Below are positions 9,066-18,299 of a DNA stretch of 64,000 nt, piece after piece (position 1 is the first letter of the stretch; the number at the start of each line of letters is the position of its first letter). The stretch is from positions 32,869-96,868 of the forward strand of contig NZ_JANIBM010000015.1 in NCBI RefSeq assembly GCF_024505045.1, in the 5' to 3' direction. Below the pieces are notes generated by a model that did not search any database, was not told the origin of the DNA, and was given only the letters and a program-made list of their open reading frames with translations. This DNA comes from Methylomonas aurea (GTDB lineage: Bacteria > Pseudomonadota > Gammaproteobacteria > Methylococcales > Methylomonadaceae). The position numbers and the translations under genes are program-made.

Positions 9066-10197
9066 GCGTTTGGTCGGTTTCGTCAGGGAGATTTACCAAA
9101 CCGACACCTTTATCCCATTGCACGAACCGCGTTTTGCCGGCAACGAAAAACGCTATTTGAACGACGTGATCGACAGCACCTTCGTCTCCAGCGTTGGTCC
9201 GTATGTCAGTGAATTCGAGCATAAGATTGCCGAATACTGCGGCGCCAAGCATGCGGTTGCCACCGTCAACGGCACTGCCGCGCTACATATCGCGTTATTG
9301 TTGGCCGGCGTCGGCCCTGGCGATGAGGTCGTCACCCAGGCGGTGACCTTTATTGCCACCTGCAATGCGATTCACTACTGCGGCGCCGAGTCGGTCTTCA
9401 TCGATGTCGATAGCGCGACTCTAGGACTGTCGCCGGCGGCGTTGGCGGCGTTTCTGGAGCAACACGGCGAGCGCCGCGACGGCGGGGTTTATAACAAAAG
9501 CAGCGGCAAGCGTATCGCCGCCTGCCTGCCGATGCATACCTTCGGCCATCCTTGCGATATGGCGGGCTTGCTTAAAGTTTGCGGCGACTATGGAATCGCC
9601 GTCGTCGAGGATGCGGCCGAAGCGTTGGGTAGCCGGCTCGGCGATCGGCATTGCGGCACCTTCGGCAAACTCGGCGTGCTCAGCTTCAACGGCAACAAGA
9701 TCATCACCACCGGCGGCGGCGGCATGATTCTGACCGACGATGACGAACTGGCCCGGCAGGCCAAGCATCTGACAACCACCGCCAAACTGGCCCACGCCTG
9801 GAAATTCGAACACGACCGAATCGGCTACAACTACCGGATGCCGAATCTGAACGCCGCGCTGGGTCTGGCGCAACTGGAGCAATTGCCGCAATTCGTCGCC
9901 GCCAAGCGCGAACTGGCGGGCCGTTATCTGGCTTGGGGCGAGGCAAACGGCGCCGAAATTTTTCAGGAACCTGCCGGTGCGCACGCCAACTACTGGCTCA
10001 ACGCAGTGCTGCTGGACGATTTGACCGCGCGCGATGCGTTGCTGGAGTACGCCAACAACCATGGCGTGATGACCCGGCCCTTGTGGGAGCTGATGCCGGA
10101 TTTACCGATGTATCGCCATTGCCAGACCGATGGTCTCGAAAACTCGCGCCGTTTGGCCGAGCGTTTGGTCAACATACCGAGCAGCGTGGTGCTATGA
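9058..10197 (+). CDS. legC: PLP aminotransferase, LegC type (DegT/DnrJ/EryC1)
   Basis: Converts the 4-keto intermediate made by LegB into the 4-amino sugar. DegT/DnrJ family features include NGTAALHIAL near residue 71, the VVEDAAEALGS cofactor-binding stretch near 182, and the Schiff-base lysine in FNGNKIITTGGGG (Lys214). The length of 379 aa fits the family, and the N-terminal IPLHEPRFAGNE is characteristic of LegC-like enzymes. Its stop codon overlaps the legG start (ATGA). Confidence 0.85.
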   Translation: MFERLVGFVREIYQTDTFIPLHEPRFAGNEKRYLNDVIDSTFVSSVGPYVSEFEHKIAEYCGAKHAVATVNGTAALHIALLLAGVGPGDEVVTQAVTFIATCNAIHYCGAESVFIDVDSATLGLSPAALAAFLEQHGERRDGGVYNKSSGKRIAACLPMHTFGHPCDMAGLLKVCGDYGIAVVEDAAEALGSRLGDRHCGTFGKLGVLSFNGNKIITTGGGGMILTDDDELARQAKHLTTTAKLAHAWKFEHDRIGYNYRMPNLNAALGLAQLEQLPQFVAAKRELAGRYLAWGEANGAEIFQEPAGAHANYWLNAVLLDDLTARDALLEYANNHGVMTRPLWELMPDLPMYRHCQTDGLENSRRLAERLVNIPSSVVL

Positions 10198-11369
10198 CAA
10201 CGCCACGCAGAATCTGCGTCGTTACCGGCTCGCGGGCCGAATACGGTTTGCTGTATTGGTTACTGCAGGAAATTCAAGCTGACCCGGACCTCGAATTACA
10301 GTTGGTGGTCACCGGCATGCATTTATCGCCGGAATTCGGTTTGACTTGGCAACAAATTACCGCCGATGGATTTAACATCGACCGCAAAGTGGAAATGCTG
10401 TTGTCTTCGGACACGCCGGTCGGTATCAGCAAGGCGATGGGTTTGGGGTTGATCGGTTTTGTCGATGCTTTGGCGGAATTAGGGCCGGACATCGTGGTCG
10501 TGCTCGGCGACCGGTTCGAGATTTTCGCGGCGGCGCAGGCGGCAATGAATTTAAGGATTCCGATCGCGCATATCCATGGCGGCGAACTCAGTGAAGGCGC
10601 GATCGACGATGCGATCAGGCATGCGCTGACCAAGCTGTCGCACCTGCATTTCACCGCTGCCGAAGTCTACCGGCAACGGGTGATCCAGCTCGGCGAGCAA
10701 CCGGAGCGGGTGTTCAACGTCGGTGCGCCGGGTTTGGACAATATCGCGCGTTTGCCGTTATTGCATCGCGCCGAATTGGAAGCCGCCATCGGCTTCAAGC
10801 TGGCTACGCGGAATTTGTTGGTAACGTTTCACCCGGTGACCTTGGAAGATGCCAGTGCCGCCGAGCAGTTCAAGCAACTACTGCAGGCCCTGGACGCCTA
10901 TCCGGAGGTTCATGTCATTTTTACTTACAGCAACGCCGACGCCGACGGCCGGATTATCGCCGAATTGATCGAAGGCTACCGCGAGCGTTGGCCGCAGCGG
11001 GTCGCGGCCTTCGTCTCGTTGGGTTCGCTCCGTTATTTGTCGGTGATGCGACTGGTCGATGCGGTGGTCGGCAATTCGTCCAGCGGCCTGTTGGAAGCAC
11101 CGGCATTTAAGGTTCCGACCGTCAATATCGGCGACCGCCAGCGCGGCCGCTTGTGCGCCGCCAGCGTGCTAAATTGCCCGCCGCAGGCCGAGGCGATCGT
11201 CGCAGCGCTGGCACAAATCTGGTCCGGCGCATTGGCGCCGGTATTGGCAAATTTGCAACATCCTTACGGTAGCGGCGGCGCGGCGGCGGCGATCAAGCAG
11301 GTGTTAAAGCACACCGATCTGGGTCCGTTGTTGAAGAAGCGGTTTCACGATTTGGCGACGCGGCCATGA
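10194..11369 (+). CDS. legG: Hydrolysing NDP-sugar 2-epimerase, LegG/NeuC type
   Basis: Removes the nucleotide and inverts C2 to yield the free 2,4-diacetamido-trideoxy-mannose substrate for LegI. The N terminus ICVVTGSRAEYGLL and the later GDRFE, HIHGGELSEG and VGNSSSGLLEAP motifs are typical of the UDP-GlcNAc 2-epimerase hydrolysing family. I choose the ATG at 10194 because it overlaps the legC stop by 4 bp and gives a normal 391 aa; a longer frame open from 9933 runs through legC and is not needed. The gene overlaps the following cytochrome gene by 4 bp. Confidence 0.86.
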   Translation: MTTPRRICVVTGSRAEYGLLYWLLQEIQADPDLELQLVVTGMHLSPEFGLTWQQITADGFNIDRKVEMLLSSDTPVGISKAMGLGLIGFVDALAELGPDIVVVLGDRFEIFAAAQAAMNLRIPIAHIHGGELSEGAIDDAIRHALTKLSHLHFTAAEVYRQRVIQLGEQPERVFNVGAPGLDNIARLPLLHRAELEAAIGFKLATRNLLVTFHPVTLEDASAAEQFKQLLQALDAYPEVHVIFTYSNADADGRIIAELIEGYRERWPQRVAAFVSLGSLRYLSVMRLVDAVVGNSSSGLLEAPAFKVPTVNIGDRQRGRLCAASVLNCPPQAEAIVAALAQIWSGALAPVLANLQHPYGSGGAAAAIKQVLKHTDLGPLLKKRFHDLATRP

Positions 11370-12091
11370 GCTACTGGTTTTACGATGTTCTGGCGATGCT
11401 TGGCTATACCCACCCCGTGCATCCGGTGCTGGTGCATGTGCCGGCCGGTATGTCGATCGGCGCGCTGGGGTTCTCGATACTGGCGCTGCTGACCAAGCAG
11501 GCGGCGTTTCGCTCGACGGCCTACCATGTAGCGGTATTTGCGCTGGCGTTTACCCTGCTGGCGATTCCAGTTGGGATTTTCGATTGGCAAAGATTTTACG
11601 GCGGCGCCTGGTTTTTCGAGATTCAAATCAAGGCCGTACTGGCAGCGGTGTATCTGGTGCTGATCGCCAGTGCGGTGTGGTTGGGTCGGCGTTGTCTGGA
11701 ATCGCGGGCGCTGCCGGTACTGTACTTGGGCAGCGTGGTAACGGTGGGTGGCCTGGGCTTTTTCGGCGGCCAGTTGGTCTATCACGGCTTCACGCCGGAG
11801 GCGCCGGTGCAATTCAATGTCGGCCGCCACGTGTTCGAAAGCCATTGCTCCGGCTGCCACCGCCGCGGCGAAAACATCATCGAACCGAACATGCCGCTGC
11901 GCAATGCGCCGCAATTACACGATTTTGCCGAGTTTTTGGCGTTTATCCGCAATCCGCGCATGCCGGACGGCTCGCCGGGCGTGATGCCGAAGTTCGCTAG
12001 CGATCGGATCAGCGATCTGAATGCTCGGGAACTGTTCGACTATCTGAATTTTGCCTTCGCCGCATCCAAGCGGCCGGTCTCGGCTCAGTAA
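11366..12091 (+). CDS. Membrane protein (DUF2231-like) with C-terminal cytochrome c
   Basis: A 241 aa protein with about four hydrophobic segments (residues ~20-140, with [13 protein letters not shown] near the start, the pattern of DUF2231 membrane proteins). It is followed by a small class I c-type cytochrome: haem motif CSGCH at residues 161-165 and a plausible distal methionine in [14 protein letters not shown]. The haem domain should sit on the periplasmic side. It overlaps legG by 4 bp (ATGA) although no redox step is known in legionaminate synthesis, so it may only share the transcript. It ends by overlapping the convergent aldolase gene by 7 bp. The function is unknown. Confidence 0.75.
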   Translation: MSYWFYDVLAMLGYTHPVHPVLVHVPAGMSIGALGFSILALLTKQAAFRSTAYHVAVFALAFTLLAIPVGIFDWQRFYGGAWFFEIQIKAVLAAVYLVLIASAVWLGRRCLESRALPVLYLGSVVTVGGLGFFGGQLVYHGFTPEAPVQFNVGRHVFESHCSGCHRRGENIIEPNMPLRNAPQLHDFAEFLAFIRNPRMPDGSPGVMPKFASDRISDLNARELFDYLNFAFAASKRPVSAQ

Positions 12092-13086
12092 CGTTGGGCC
12101 ATTGCGCTTAACGGCAACGGTTTGATCTTGCTGGCGTGGCCGGCCGAGCCGAAGGCTTGGTAGCGCTCCAGGCACAAGGCCTGCATCGCGTTGCGCGCGG
12201 CCGCGTAAGTCTTGCGCGCATCCAATTCGGCGACATTGTCCGGCTGGGCCAGAAAGCGCCGCATTGCGCCGGTCGAGGCCATACGCAGGTCGGTGTCGAT
12301 GTTGACCTTACGTACGCCGTACTTGATGCCTTCGACGATTTCGGCGACCGGCACGCCATAGGTTTGCCGAATCTCGCCGCCGTGGGCGTTGATGACTGCC
12401 AGCCATTCCTGCGGCACGGAACTGGAGCCGTGCATGACGAAATGCATGTTGGGCAGGCGTTGCTGCAATTCTTTTAAGCGGTTGATCACCAACACCTCGC
12501 CGGTGGGCGGCTTGCTGAATTTGTAAGCGCCGTGGCTGGTGCCGATGGCAACGGCCAATGCATCGACTCGCGTCAGTTCGACGAACTGAGCGGCTTCGTC
12601 AGGGTCGGTCAACAGTCGGCTGTGGTCGGTCTCGGCTTCCAGCGAACCCAGACAGCCGATTTCGCCTTCCACCGACACGCCGCAGGCATGGGCCATGTCG
12701 ACCACTTTACGGGTGACTTCGACGTTGTAGTCGAACTTCGCCGGGGTTTTCATATCCTCCAGCAGCGAGCCGTCCATCATCACCGAGCTGAAGCCGTTTT
12801 GGATCGCTTGCGCGCAAAGTGCCGGACTCGGCGCGTGGTCGCGGTGCATCACGAGCGGAATATGCGGATATTGCTCGACGGCGGCCTGGATCAAATGCCG
12901 CAGAAAAATTTCGCCGGCATAACGGTTGGCGCCGGCCGAACCCTGCATGATCACCGGGCTGTCGCAAGCATCGGCCGCCTGCATGATGGCCTGCACTTGC
13001 TCCATGTTGCTGATGTTGAAGGCGGGGACGGCAAAGCCGTGTTCGGCGGCGTAGTCGAGTAGTTGTTTTAAAGAAATGATGGCCAT
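12085..13086 (-). CDS. fba: Class II fructose-1,6-bisphosphate aldolase
   Basis: Zinc-dependent aldolase interconverting fructose-1,6-bisphosphate and two triose phosphates, central to glycolysis/gluconeogenesis and to the ribulose monophosphate or Calvin cycles. The sequence has the family start ([16 protein letters not shown]), metal-binding [28 protein letters not shown] and VMHGSSSVP motifs. At 333 aa with the HRDHA variant it resembles the Calvin-cycle subtype often named CbbA. It is transcribed against its neighbours and stands alone, splitting the nonulosonate genes into two blocks. Confidence 0.93.
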   Translation of the reverse strand: MAIISLKQLLDYAAEHGFAVPAFNISNMEQVQAIMQAADACDSPVIMQGSAGANRYAGEIFLRHLIQAAVEQYPHIPLVMHRDHAPSPALCAQAIQNGFSSVMMDGSLLEDMKTPAKFDYNVEVTRKVVDMAHACGVSVEGEIGCLGSLEAETDHSRLLTDPDEAAQFVELTRVDALAVAIGTSHGAYKFSKPPTGEVLVINRLKELQQRLPNMHFVMHGSSSVPQEWLAVINAHGGEIRQTYGVPVAEIVEGIKYGVRKVNIDTDLRMASTGAMRRFLAQPDNVAELDARKTYAAARNAMQALCLERYQAFGSAGHASKIKPLPLSAMAQRY

Positions 13087-13472
13087 ATGCGCTTTGTCGG
13101 TGTGGTCTGGATGGCGGCTTTACCCGTTGAGCCGGCTGCTAGCGTGCGGTCCGGATCGATCTGCGGATTGTCCAGGCGCGATTTTACACGTTTAATAGCG
13201 ATACCCGGCCGGGTTCGGTACGGTTCATATAGCGCGGCTCCGGTCGCCGTTTGGTAACGATCGCAAGTTTGCGTTGGACGAGCCTGAGAGCGGTAAGCCT
13301 ACGCGTAACGCGAATGTCGAAAAATTTTACAATTTTTAGCGGCATCGGTGGCCAAGTCGGAATAACTTTTTGAATAAAAAGTAGTATCCGGTTTGGTGTG
13401 TTTTCTGCTTCAAAAAGCGGTTGGCCTTTAAAATCAAGGGTCGTGCGATTTGAAAACTTTAGGAGTTCGATT
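13087..13472. other. Intergenic region between divergent aldolase and exported-protein genes
   Basis: This 386 bp region should hold promoters for both flanking genes. An AT-rich near-palindrome AAAAATT-TTAC-AATTTTT lies at about 13320-13338. A GG/GC-spaced TTGGTGTGTTTTCTGC at about 13392 is only a poor sigma-54 match. A good ribosome binding site AGGAG is at 13461-13465. I see no gene. Confidence 0.4.
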
Positions 13473-14234
13473 ATGAAAGATCATTTTGGCTGTTTACGTC
13501 GAGTGTGTTTGGCCGGGTTGTTGGCGTTTTCGTCCGCCCAGGCGACTGCGTCTTACCAAGTACTGAACGTGGCCGGGACGGCCGGCCCTTGGGTTTGGGA
13601 AGTCGACGGTTTGAACGACGCTTACCGTTACGGTGTCGGCGCGGACGGCAGCGACGCGATTCCCGATTACACCGCTCCGGCGCGGCTGAAATTGTCCGAT
13701 ATCGGCGTCGGCGCGGGCGATGCGCTGCACATTTTCTTTCTCGACGGTTTGACCAGTGCATTCGGCGGTACGCCCGACGTCAATAATAGCGGTTACGTCG
13801 GCAGCGTTTTTAAAGACGACGAGTTGGGATCGAGCGGACAGGTATTTCCCAGTTACTACTACGAGAGCGAATGGGGCAAAACCCAGAATCCAAACGATCC
13901 GGCGCCTTACGGCTTGTTTTTGCAGGCCTTGCTCGGCGCATTGACCGATGACAACGGCGGCATTATAGAGTTGTTGACGTTGGGCACCGTGGTCTATACC
14001 GGCGAAGGACAGGGCTTTTTGGTCGGCTCCAGTTTTGGCGTTCCGGACGGGGCAACCTACATACAATTCGGTTTCAACGACGATATCTTCGGCGACAATA
14101 CCGGCGCGCTGAACGTCTGCGTTAGCAGCGAAGACAACCAATGCGCGTCTCCGGTGCCGTTACCGGGTGCGGTCTGGTTTTTCGCTAGCGGAATCGCCGG
14201 CTTCCTGGCCTATCAACGTAAACGCCGGGCCTAG
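13473..14234 (+). CDS. Exported protein with VPLPGxxW C-terminal sorting-type tail
   Basis: A 253 aa protein of unknown function. It has an N-terminal signal peptide (LRRVCLAGLLAFSSAQATA, cleavage after ATA) and a C-terminal tail of the PEP-CTERM-like type: VPLPGAVWFF, a short hydrophobic helix, and basic QRKRRA. Such tails target proteins to an exosortase-type surface sorting system in many Gram-negative biofilm formers. The body is rich in Gly, Asp, Tyr and Phe, as in secreted matrix proteins. I choose the ATG at 13473 because AGGAG lies 7 bp upstream and the signal peptide starts there; the frame is open 75 bp further upstream. Confidence 0.75.
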   Translation: MKDHFGCLRRVCLAGLLAFSSAQATASYQVLNVAGTAGPWVWEVDGLNDAYRYGVGADGSDAIPDYTAPARLKLSDIGVGAGDALHIFFLDGLTSAFGGTPDVNNSGYVGSVFKDDELGSSGQVFPSYYYESEWGKTQNPNDPAPYGLFLQALLGALTDDNGGIIELLTLGTVVYTGEGQGFLVGSSFGVPDGATYIQFGFNDDIFGDNTGALNVCVSSEDNQCASPVPLPGAVWFFASGIAGFLAYQRKRRA

Positions 14235-14471
14235 ACCCGACCCTGTTTCGGAGTTGGGATCGGTTATCAGAACCGAGCCCGCTCCGTCCCCCAATCGGCT
14301 CGACCATCCCGTTTCGCTTGGTGCCGCCGCGCCCGCATCCTATTCAATCAGTCGTTTCAAGCCCTTCTTCGCCGCCATTTCCGCGTTCGATAAAGCAGGC
14401 CGTTGCCGATTGGGCTACCCTTTACGCTTTAGCTAGTCAGGGCCGGAAGCGGCCGGGGAGTCAAGAAAGGC

Positions 14472-15560
14472 ATGAGCCGGGTTTTTATCATCGCCGAGGC
14501 GGGCGTCAACCATAACGGAAGTCTGGAAACCGCGATGCGCCTGGTGGACGCGGCGGCGGCGGCGGGCGCCGATGCGGTCAAGTTCCAGACTTTCAAAGCC
14601 GAAAAACTGGTCACGCGAGCTGCGGCCAAAGCCGATTACCAAAAGCAAACCACCGGAGCCGGGGAAAGCCAGCTCGACATGCTGCGTAAGCTGGAGTTGA
14701 AGTACGAGTTTCACGCCCAATTGCGCGACTATTGCCGCGACCACCATATCGAGTTTTTGTCTACTGCCTTCGATTTCGACAGTTTGCGGTTTTTGGCCGA
14801 CGAAGTCGGAGTCGGTAAGCTGAAAATTCCGTCCGGCGAAATCACCAACGGCCCGTTCTTACTGGCGCATGCCGCGACCGGCAAGGACATCATTCTTTCC
14901 ACGGGCATGGCGACGTTGGGCGAGGTGGAAACCGCATTGGGCGTGTTGGCGTTCGGTTACCTGGGCTGGGACCGGCCGGGTTTGGCCCGGTTTCGCCAAG
15001 CTTACGCTTCGGCGCCAGGGCAGGCCATGTTGCGGCAAAAAGTGACCCTGCTGCATTGCACCAGCGAATATCCGACGCCGCCGGAGCACGTAAATCTGCG
15101 GGCCATGGATACCTTGACCCAGGCCTTCGGCTTGCCGGCCGGGTATTCCGACCACACCGAGGGTCAGGCAGTATCGATTGCCGCGGCGGCGCGCGGCGCG
15201 GTGTTGATAGAGAAACATTTTACGTTGGATCGGAGTGCTAAAGGTCCCGATCATCAAGTGTCGCTGGAACCGGATGAGTTAAAGCAAATGGTCGCGGCCG
15301 TCCGGAGCATCGAACAGGCACTCGGTTCTCCGCTAAAAATACCGCAGCCGGTCGAGTTGCAAACTCGCGACGTGGCCCGCAAAAGCCTGGTTGCGGCCGA
15401 GCCTATCGTGGCGGGCGAGTTGTTTAGCGTCGAAAATTTGGCGTGTAAACGTCCCGGCACCGGGTTGAGTCCGATGGAATATTGGCGTTTTTTGGGTACG
15501 GCCAGCTTGCAAAACTACGCAATCGACGATTTGCTTGACGATCGGCGGGGGCTGCCATGA
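14472..15560 (+). CDS. legI: Legionaminate/sialate synthase (NeuB family)
   Basis: Condenses phosphoenolpyruvate with the C6 sugar released by LegG to give the nine-carbon acid. The NeuB barrel begins with FIIAEAGVNHNGS and contains DAVKFQTFKAEKL, LKIPSGEITN and YPTPPEHVNL. A C-terminal SAF (antifreeze-like) domain carries RKSLVAAEPI and KRPGTGLSP. At 362 aa it is slightly longer than E. coli NeuB. It is translationally coupled to the next gene (4 bp overlap), and together with it and the nucleotidyltransferase forms the second half of the pathway, 2.4 kb from legG. Confidence 0.86.
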   Translation: MSRVFIIAEAGVNHNGSLETAMRLVDAAAAAGADAVKFQTFKAEKLVTRAAAKADYQKQTTGAGESQLDMLRKLELKYEFHAQLRDYCRDHHIEFLSTAFDFDSLRFLADEVGVGKLKIPSGEITNGPFLLAHAATGKDIILSTGMATLGEVETALGVLAFGYLGWDRPGLARFRQAYASAPGQAMLRQKVTLLHCTSEYPTPPEHVNLRAMDTLTQAFGLPAGYSDHTEGQAVSIAAAARGAVLIEKHFTLDRSAKGPDHQVSLEPDELKQMVAAVRSIEQALGSPLKIPQPVELQTRDVARKSLVAAEPIVAGELFSVENLACKRPGTGLSPMEYWRFLGTASLQNYAIDDLLDDRRGLP

Positions 15561-16195
15561 GCAAGCCGGTTGTGTTACTCGGCAGCGGCGGCCATGCCAA
15601 AGTGTTGTTGGGCATGATGCAACGGTGCGGATTCGAAATAGCCGGCGTGACCGATCCGGCGCGAGAGCCGGGCAGCGAGTGGCTGGGCTGCCAGGTTTTG
15701 GGCGGAGACGATGCGGTACGCCGCTTCGAGCCGGATCAGGTGTTATTGGTCAATGGCATAGGTTCTTTACCGCGCGACGGCGGCACGCGGCGAAAACTGT
15801 TCGACGAGTTCACTGCCGCCGGCTATCGCTTCCAGAGCCTGTTGGACCCGGCGGCGTTTGTGGCCGACCAGGTTCGTTTGGCCACCGGGGTCCAGGTTAT
15901 GGCCGGTGCGGTGATTCAAGTTGGCGTATTAATTGCTGAGAACTGTATCGTCAACAGCGGGGCGGTCGTCGACCACGAGTGCCGGATCGGCCGGCACGTG
16001 CATATCGCACCGGGCGCCGTATTGAGCGGCGGAGTCGAAATCGGCGACGGTGCCCATATCGGCACCGGGGCGGTCGTGATCCAGGGTATCCATATCGGCA
16101 GCGGCAGTATCGTCGGTGCCGGCAGCGTCGTGACGAAGAACATCGGCGCGCGGCAGATCGTGTATCCGGCCCGTTCTCAGATTCAGGATTTATAG
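15557..16195 (+). CDS. legH: NeuD-family sugar acetyltransferase (LegH role likely)
   Basis: A 212 aa protein with an N-terminal PglD/NeuD dinucleotide-fold start (VLLGSGGHAKVLLGM) and a left-handed beta-helix of hexapeptide repeats (residues ~105-195, e.g. IGRHVHIAPGAVLSGGVEIGD). In legionaminate pathways an enzyme of this kind N-acetylates the C4 amino group made by LegC. It could alternatively be an O-acetyltransferase acting on the finished sugar acid, as NeuD does; the sequence alone does not decide. It overlaps legI at its start, and ptmE follows 2 bp after its stop. Confidence 0.72.
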   Translation: MSKPVVLLGSGGHAKVLLGMMQRCGFEIAGVTDPAREPGSEWLGCQVLGGDDAVRRFEPDQVLLVNGIGSLPRDGGTRRKLFDEFTAAGYRFQSLLDPAAFVADQVRLATGVQVMAGAVIQVGVLIAENCIVNSGAVVDHECRIGRHVHIAPGAVLSGGVEIGDGAHIGTGAVVIQGIHIGSGSIVGAGSVVTKNIGARQIVYPARSQIQDL

Positions 16196-16197
16196 AC

Positions 16198-17250
16198 ATG
16201 AAGCAACATTGGCAACAGGTATTGATCAGACCGGAAGCGAGCCTGCGGACAACGATTGAAGTGATCGACCGCGGCGCGCTGCAAATTGCGTTGGTGGTGG
16301 ACGACCAGGAAAAATTGGTCGGTGTCGTCACCGACGGCGATATCCGCCGGGCGTTGATTCGCGGTTTGTCGTTGGAACATCCGGTGGCCGAGGTCATGAA
16401 CAAGCGGCCGAAGGTGGCGAGTCTGCTGGATAGCAAAACCCAATTGATCGCGATGATGGAAGGGCACCATCTCTACCAATTGCCGGTGGTCGACGAACGC
16501 GGCCGGGTGGTGCGGCTGGAGTCGCTGCAAGCCTTGTACAAGCAACCGTCGTTTCCGAACCCGGTATTTTTGATGGCAGGCGGTTTCGGCAAACGTTTGC
16601 GGCCTTATACCGACGATTGCCCCAAGCCTTTGTTGGAAATCGGCGGCAAGCCGATTCTGCAAACCATTATCGAGAATTTCGTGAAATCCGGCTTTCGCCA
16701 GTTTTTCATCGCGGTGCACTACAAGGCCGACCAAATCAAAAACTATTTCGGCGACGGCGGCCGCTGGGGGATTTCGATCAGTTATATCGACGAAGCCGAG
16801 CCGATGGGGACCGCCGGCGCGATCGGCTTATTGCCGGACGAGTTGCCGGATGTGCCGCTGATCGTGATGAACGGCGATATCTTGACCCAAATCGATTTTT
16901 CCCGGCTGTTGGCTTACCACAACGAACAGCAGGCAATCGCCACGATGTGCGTCAGGCAGTACGAGTATCAAATACCTTACGGCGTGGTATCGGCGGAGCA
17001 GCAACGCATCATCGGCATCGAAGAAAAACCGCTACAGAGTTGTCTGGCAAACGCGGGAATTTATGTGTTAGATCACAGTTTGATAAAGAGCATTGCCGAG
17101 CAGAAAAAGCTCGACATGCCGACCCTATTCAATCAGCAAATCGCTCTAGGCGAGACGGTGTCTATGTTTGCGGTTAATGACTACTGGCTGGACATCGGCC
17201 GCGAAGCCGATTTTTTGCGCGCCCAAGGCGAATTTGCCCAATATTTTTGA
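16198..17250 (+). CDS. ptmE: CBS-domain sugar-1-phosphate nucleotidyltransferase, PtmE type
   Basis: A 350 aa two-domain protein: a CBS pair at residues ~1-115 (VVTDGDIRRALIRG) followed by a nucleotidyltransferase domain with FLMAGGFGKRLRPYTDDCPKP. In Campylobacter the homologous PtmE makes GDP-activated amino sugar to start the legionaminate route, so this gene supplies the missing first step for LegB. The start is the ATG at 16198, directly behind the acetyltransferase stop; a longer frame overlapping that gene from 15979 is rejected. The flagellin gene and its sigma-28 promoter follow immediately. Confidence 0.8.
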   Translation: MKQHWQQVLIRPEASLRTTIEVIDRGALQIALVVDDQEKLVGVVTDGDIRRALIRGLSLEHPVAEVMNKRPKVASLLDSKTQLIAMMEGHHLYQLPVVDERGRVVRLESLQALYKQPSFPNPVFLMAGGFGKRLRPYTDDCPKPLLEIGGKPILQTIIENFVKSGFRQFFIAVHYKADQIKNYFGDGGRWGISISYIDEAEPMGTAGAIGLLPDELPDVPLIVMNGDILTQIDFSRLLAYHNEQQAIATMCVRQYEYQIPYGVVSAEQQRIIGIEEKPLQSCLANAGIYVLDHSLIKSIAEQKKLDMPTLFNQQIALGETVSMFAVNDYWLDIGREADFLRAQGEFAQYF

Positions 17251-17261
17251 AAGTGCGAGGT

Positions 17262-17288
17262 TAAAGTAATTCAAAACGACGCCGATAC
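17262..17288 (+). promoter_or_regulatory. Sigma-28 (FliA) promoter of fliC
   Basis: TAAAGTAA at 17262-17269, 11 bp spacer, GCCGATAC at 17281-17288. This matches the flagellar sigma-28 consensus TAAAGTTT-N11-GCCGATAA in 13 of 16 positions, with the -10 element differing only in its last base. It lies about 100 bp upstream of the fliC start, leaving a 5' leader with an AGGAGG ribosome binding site before 17386. Confidence 0.9.
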
Positions 17289-17385
17289 ATCCTTCGAGTT
17301 CGAAATGAAACATTTTTCTTCAGTCACTTAAACCAACATCAGTCGTTTCCGCTTATGCAGCAGGGCGTACTAGGAGGATAACATC

Positions 17386-18237
17386 ATGTCAATGGTCATC
17401 AATACCAACGTAGCTTCATTAACCAGCCAACGGTTATTGAGCAATACAACCAACTCGCTGAAAACCTCCATGGAGAGATTGTCTTCCGGTTTGCGGGTTA
17501 ACTCAGCTAAAGACGACGCAGCCGGTTTGGCCATCAGCGACGGCATGACCTCGCAAATCAGAGGTATGACAGTGGCGATCCGCAATGCCAACGACGGTAT
17601 TTCCATGGCGCAAACTGCGGAAAGCGCAATGGGCTCCATTACCGAAACCATGCAACGGATGCGGGACTTGGCAGTACAAGCTTCCAACTTCGGTGCGGTA
17701 AGCTCCAGCGATCGGGAAAAACTGCAAACAGAATTCAAACAGTTGGGTGACGAGATCGGCCGTATCATTAAAAATACCGAATTCAACGGCAAAAAAGTGC
17801 TGAACGGTTCGTTGACCAATGTCAACTTCCAAGTGGGTGCCGGAACTTCGACCAATAACCAAATTTCGATTAACGTCAGTGATTTGGCTACCGCTTCGGG
17901 TATAACATCGCTGTTCAGTACCAATGCCGTCTCGATCGGTTCCGGCGCTACATCGACCAATACCAGGGATGCGATCGACGCCATTGATAATGCGATCAAG
18001 AAGATCGATAATTTCCGCTCGACTTTGGGTGCGATCCAAAACCGCTTCACCACGACGATCGGTAATTTGCAGTCTTCTATCGAAAACCAAAGCGCTGCCC
18101 GGTCCCGAATCATGGATGCCGATTTCGCAACCGAAACGTCTAATCTGAGCCGTACGCAAATTCTGCAACAAGCCGGTACCGCGATGTTGGCGCAAGCCAA
18201 CCAGTCTTCGCAAACGGTGCTTAGCTTGCTTAGATAA
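17386..18237 (+). CDS. fliC: Flagellin
   Basis: The flagellar filament subunit. The N-terminal D0/D1 region (MVINTNVASLTSQR, LSSGLRVNSAKDDAAGLAI) and the C-terminal region (RIMDADFATETSNLSRTQIL, then QSSQTVLSLLR) are both classic. The central variable domain is short, giving only 283 aa. The surface-exposed centre is rich in Ser and Thr (e.g. TTSNTN-type stretches, residues ~150-205), which are candidate O-glycosylation sites. Expression is from the sigma-28 promoter at 17262-17288, and a hairpin follows the stop. Its position directly behind nonulosonate synthesis genes suggests it is the sugar acceptor. Confidence 0.96.
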   Translation: MSMVINTNVASLTSQRLLSNTTNSLKTSMERLSSGLRVNSAKDDAAGLAISDGMTSQIRGMTVAIRNANDGISMAQTAESAMGSITETMQRMRDLAVQASNFGAVSSSDREKLQTEFKQLGDEIGRIIKNTEFNGKKVLNGSLTNVNFQVGAGTSTNNQISINVSDLATASGITSLFSTNAVSIGSGATSTNTRDAIDAIDNAIKKIDNFRSTLGAIQNRFTTTIGNLQSSIENQSAARSRIMDADFATETSNLSRTQILQQAGTAMLAQANQSSQTVLSLLR

Positions 18238-18245
18238 GGTTAGTA

Positions 18246-18271
18246 GGAAGGCTGCATAACCGCAGCCTTCC
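18246..18271 (+). terminator. Hairpin between fliC and flaG
   Basis: A perfect 10 bp stem GGAAGGCTGC / GCAGCCTTCC with a 6 base loop starts 9 bp after the fliC stop. The downstream run is only moderately T-rich, so it may act as an attenuator or an mRNA-stabilising end that keeps flagellin message above the level of flaG-fliD-fliS. Confidence 0.75.
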
Positions 18272-18299
18272 GTTACGTTTACTTAATAGGGTTAATGTC

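Noticed and set aside
9933..10193. N-terminal extension of LegG
   Set aside because: It runs inside legC in another frame; the ATG at 10194 overlaps the legC stop and gives the family's normal start.
13392..13408. Sigma-54 promoter before the first sorting-tail protein
   Set aside because: GG-GC spacing fits, but the core is TGGTGT and the -12 region is CTGCT, with no activator site found; too weak.
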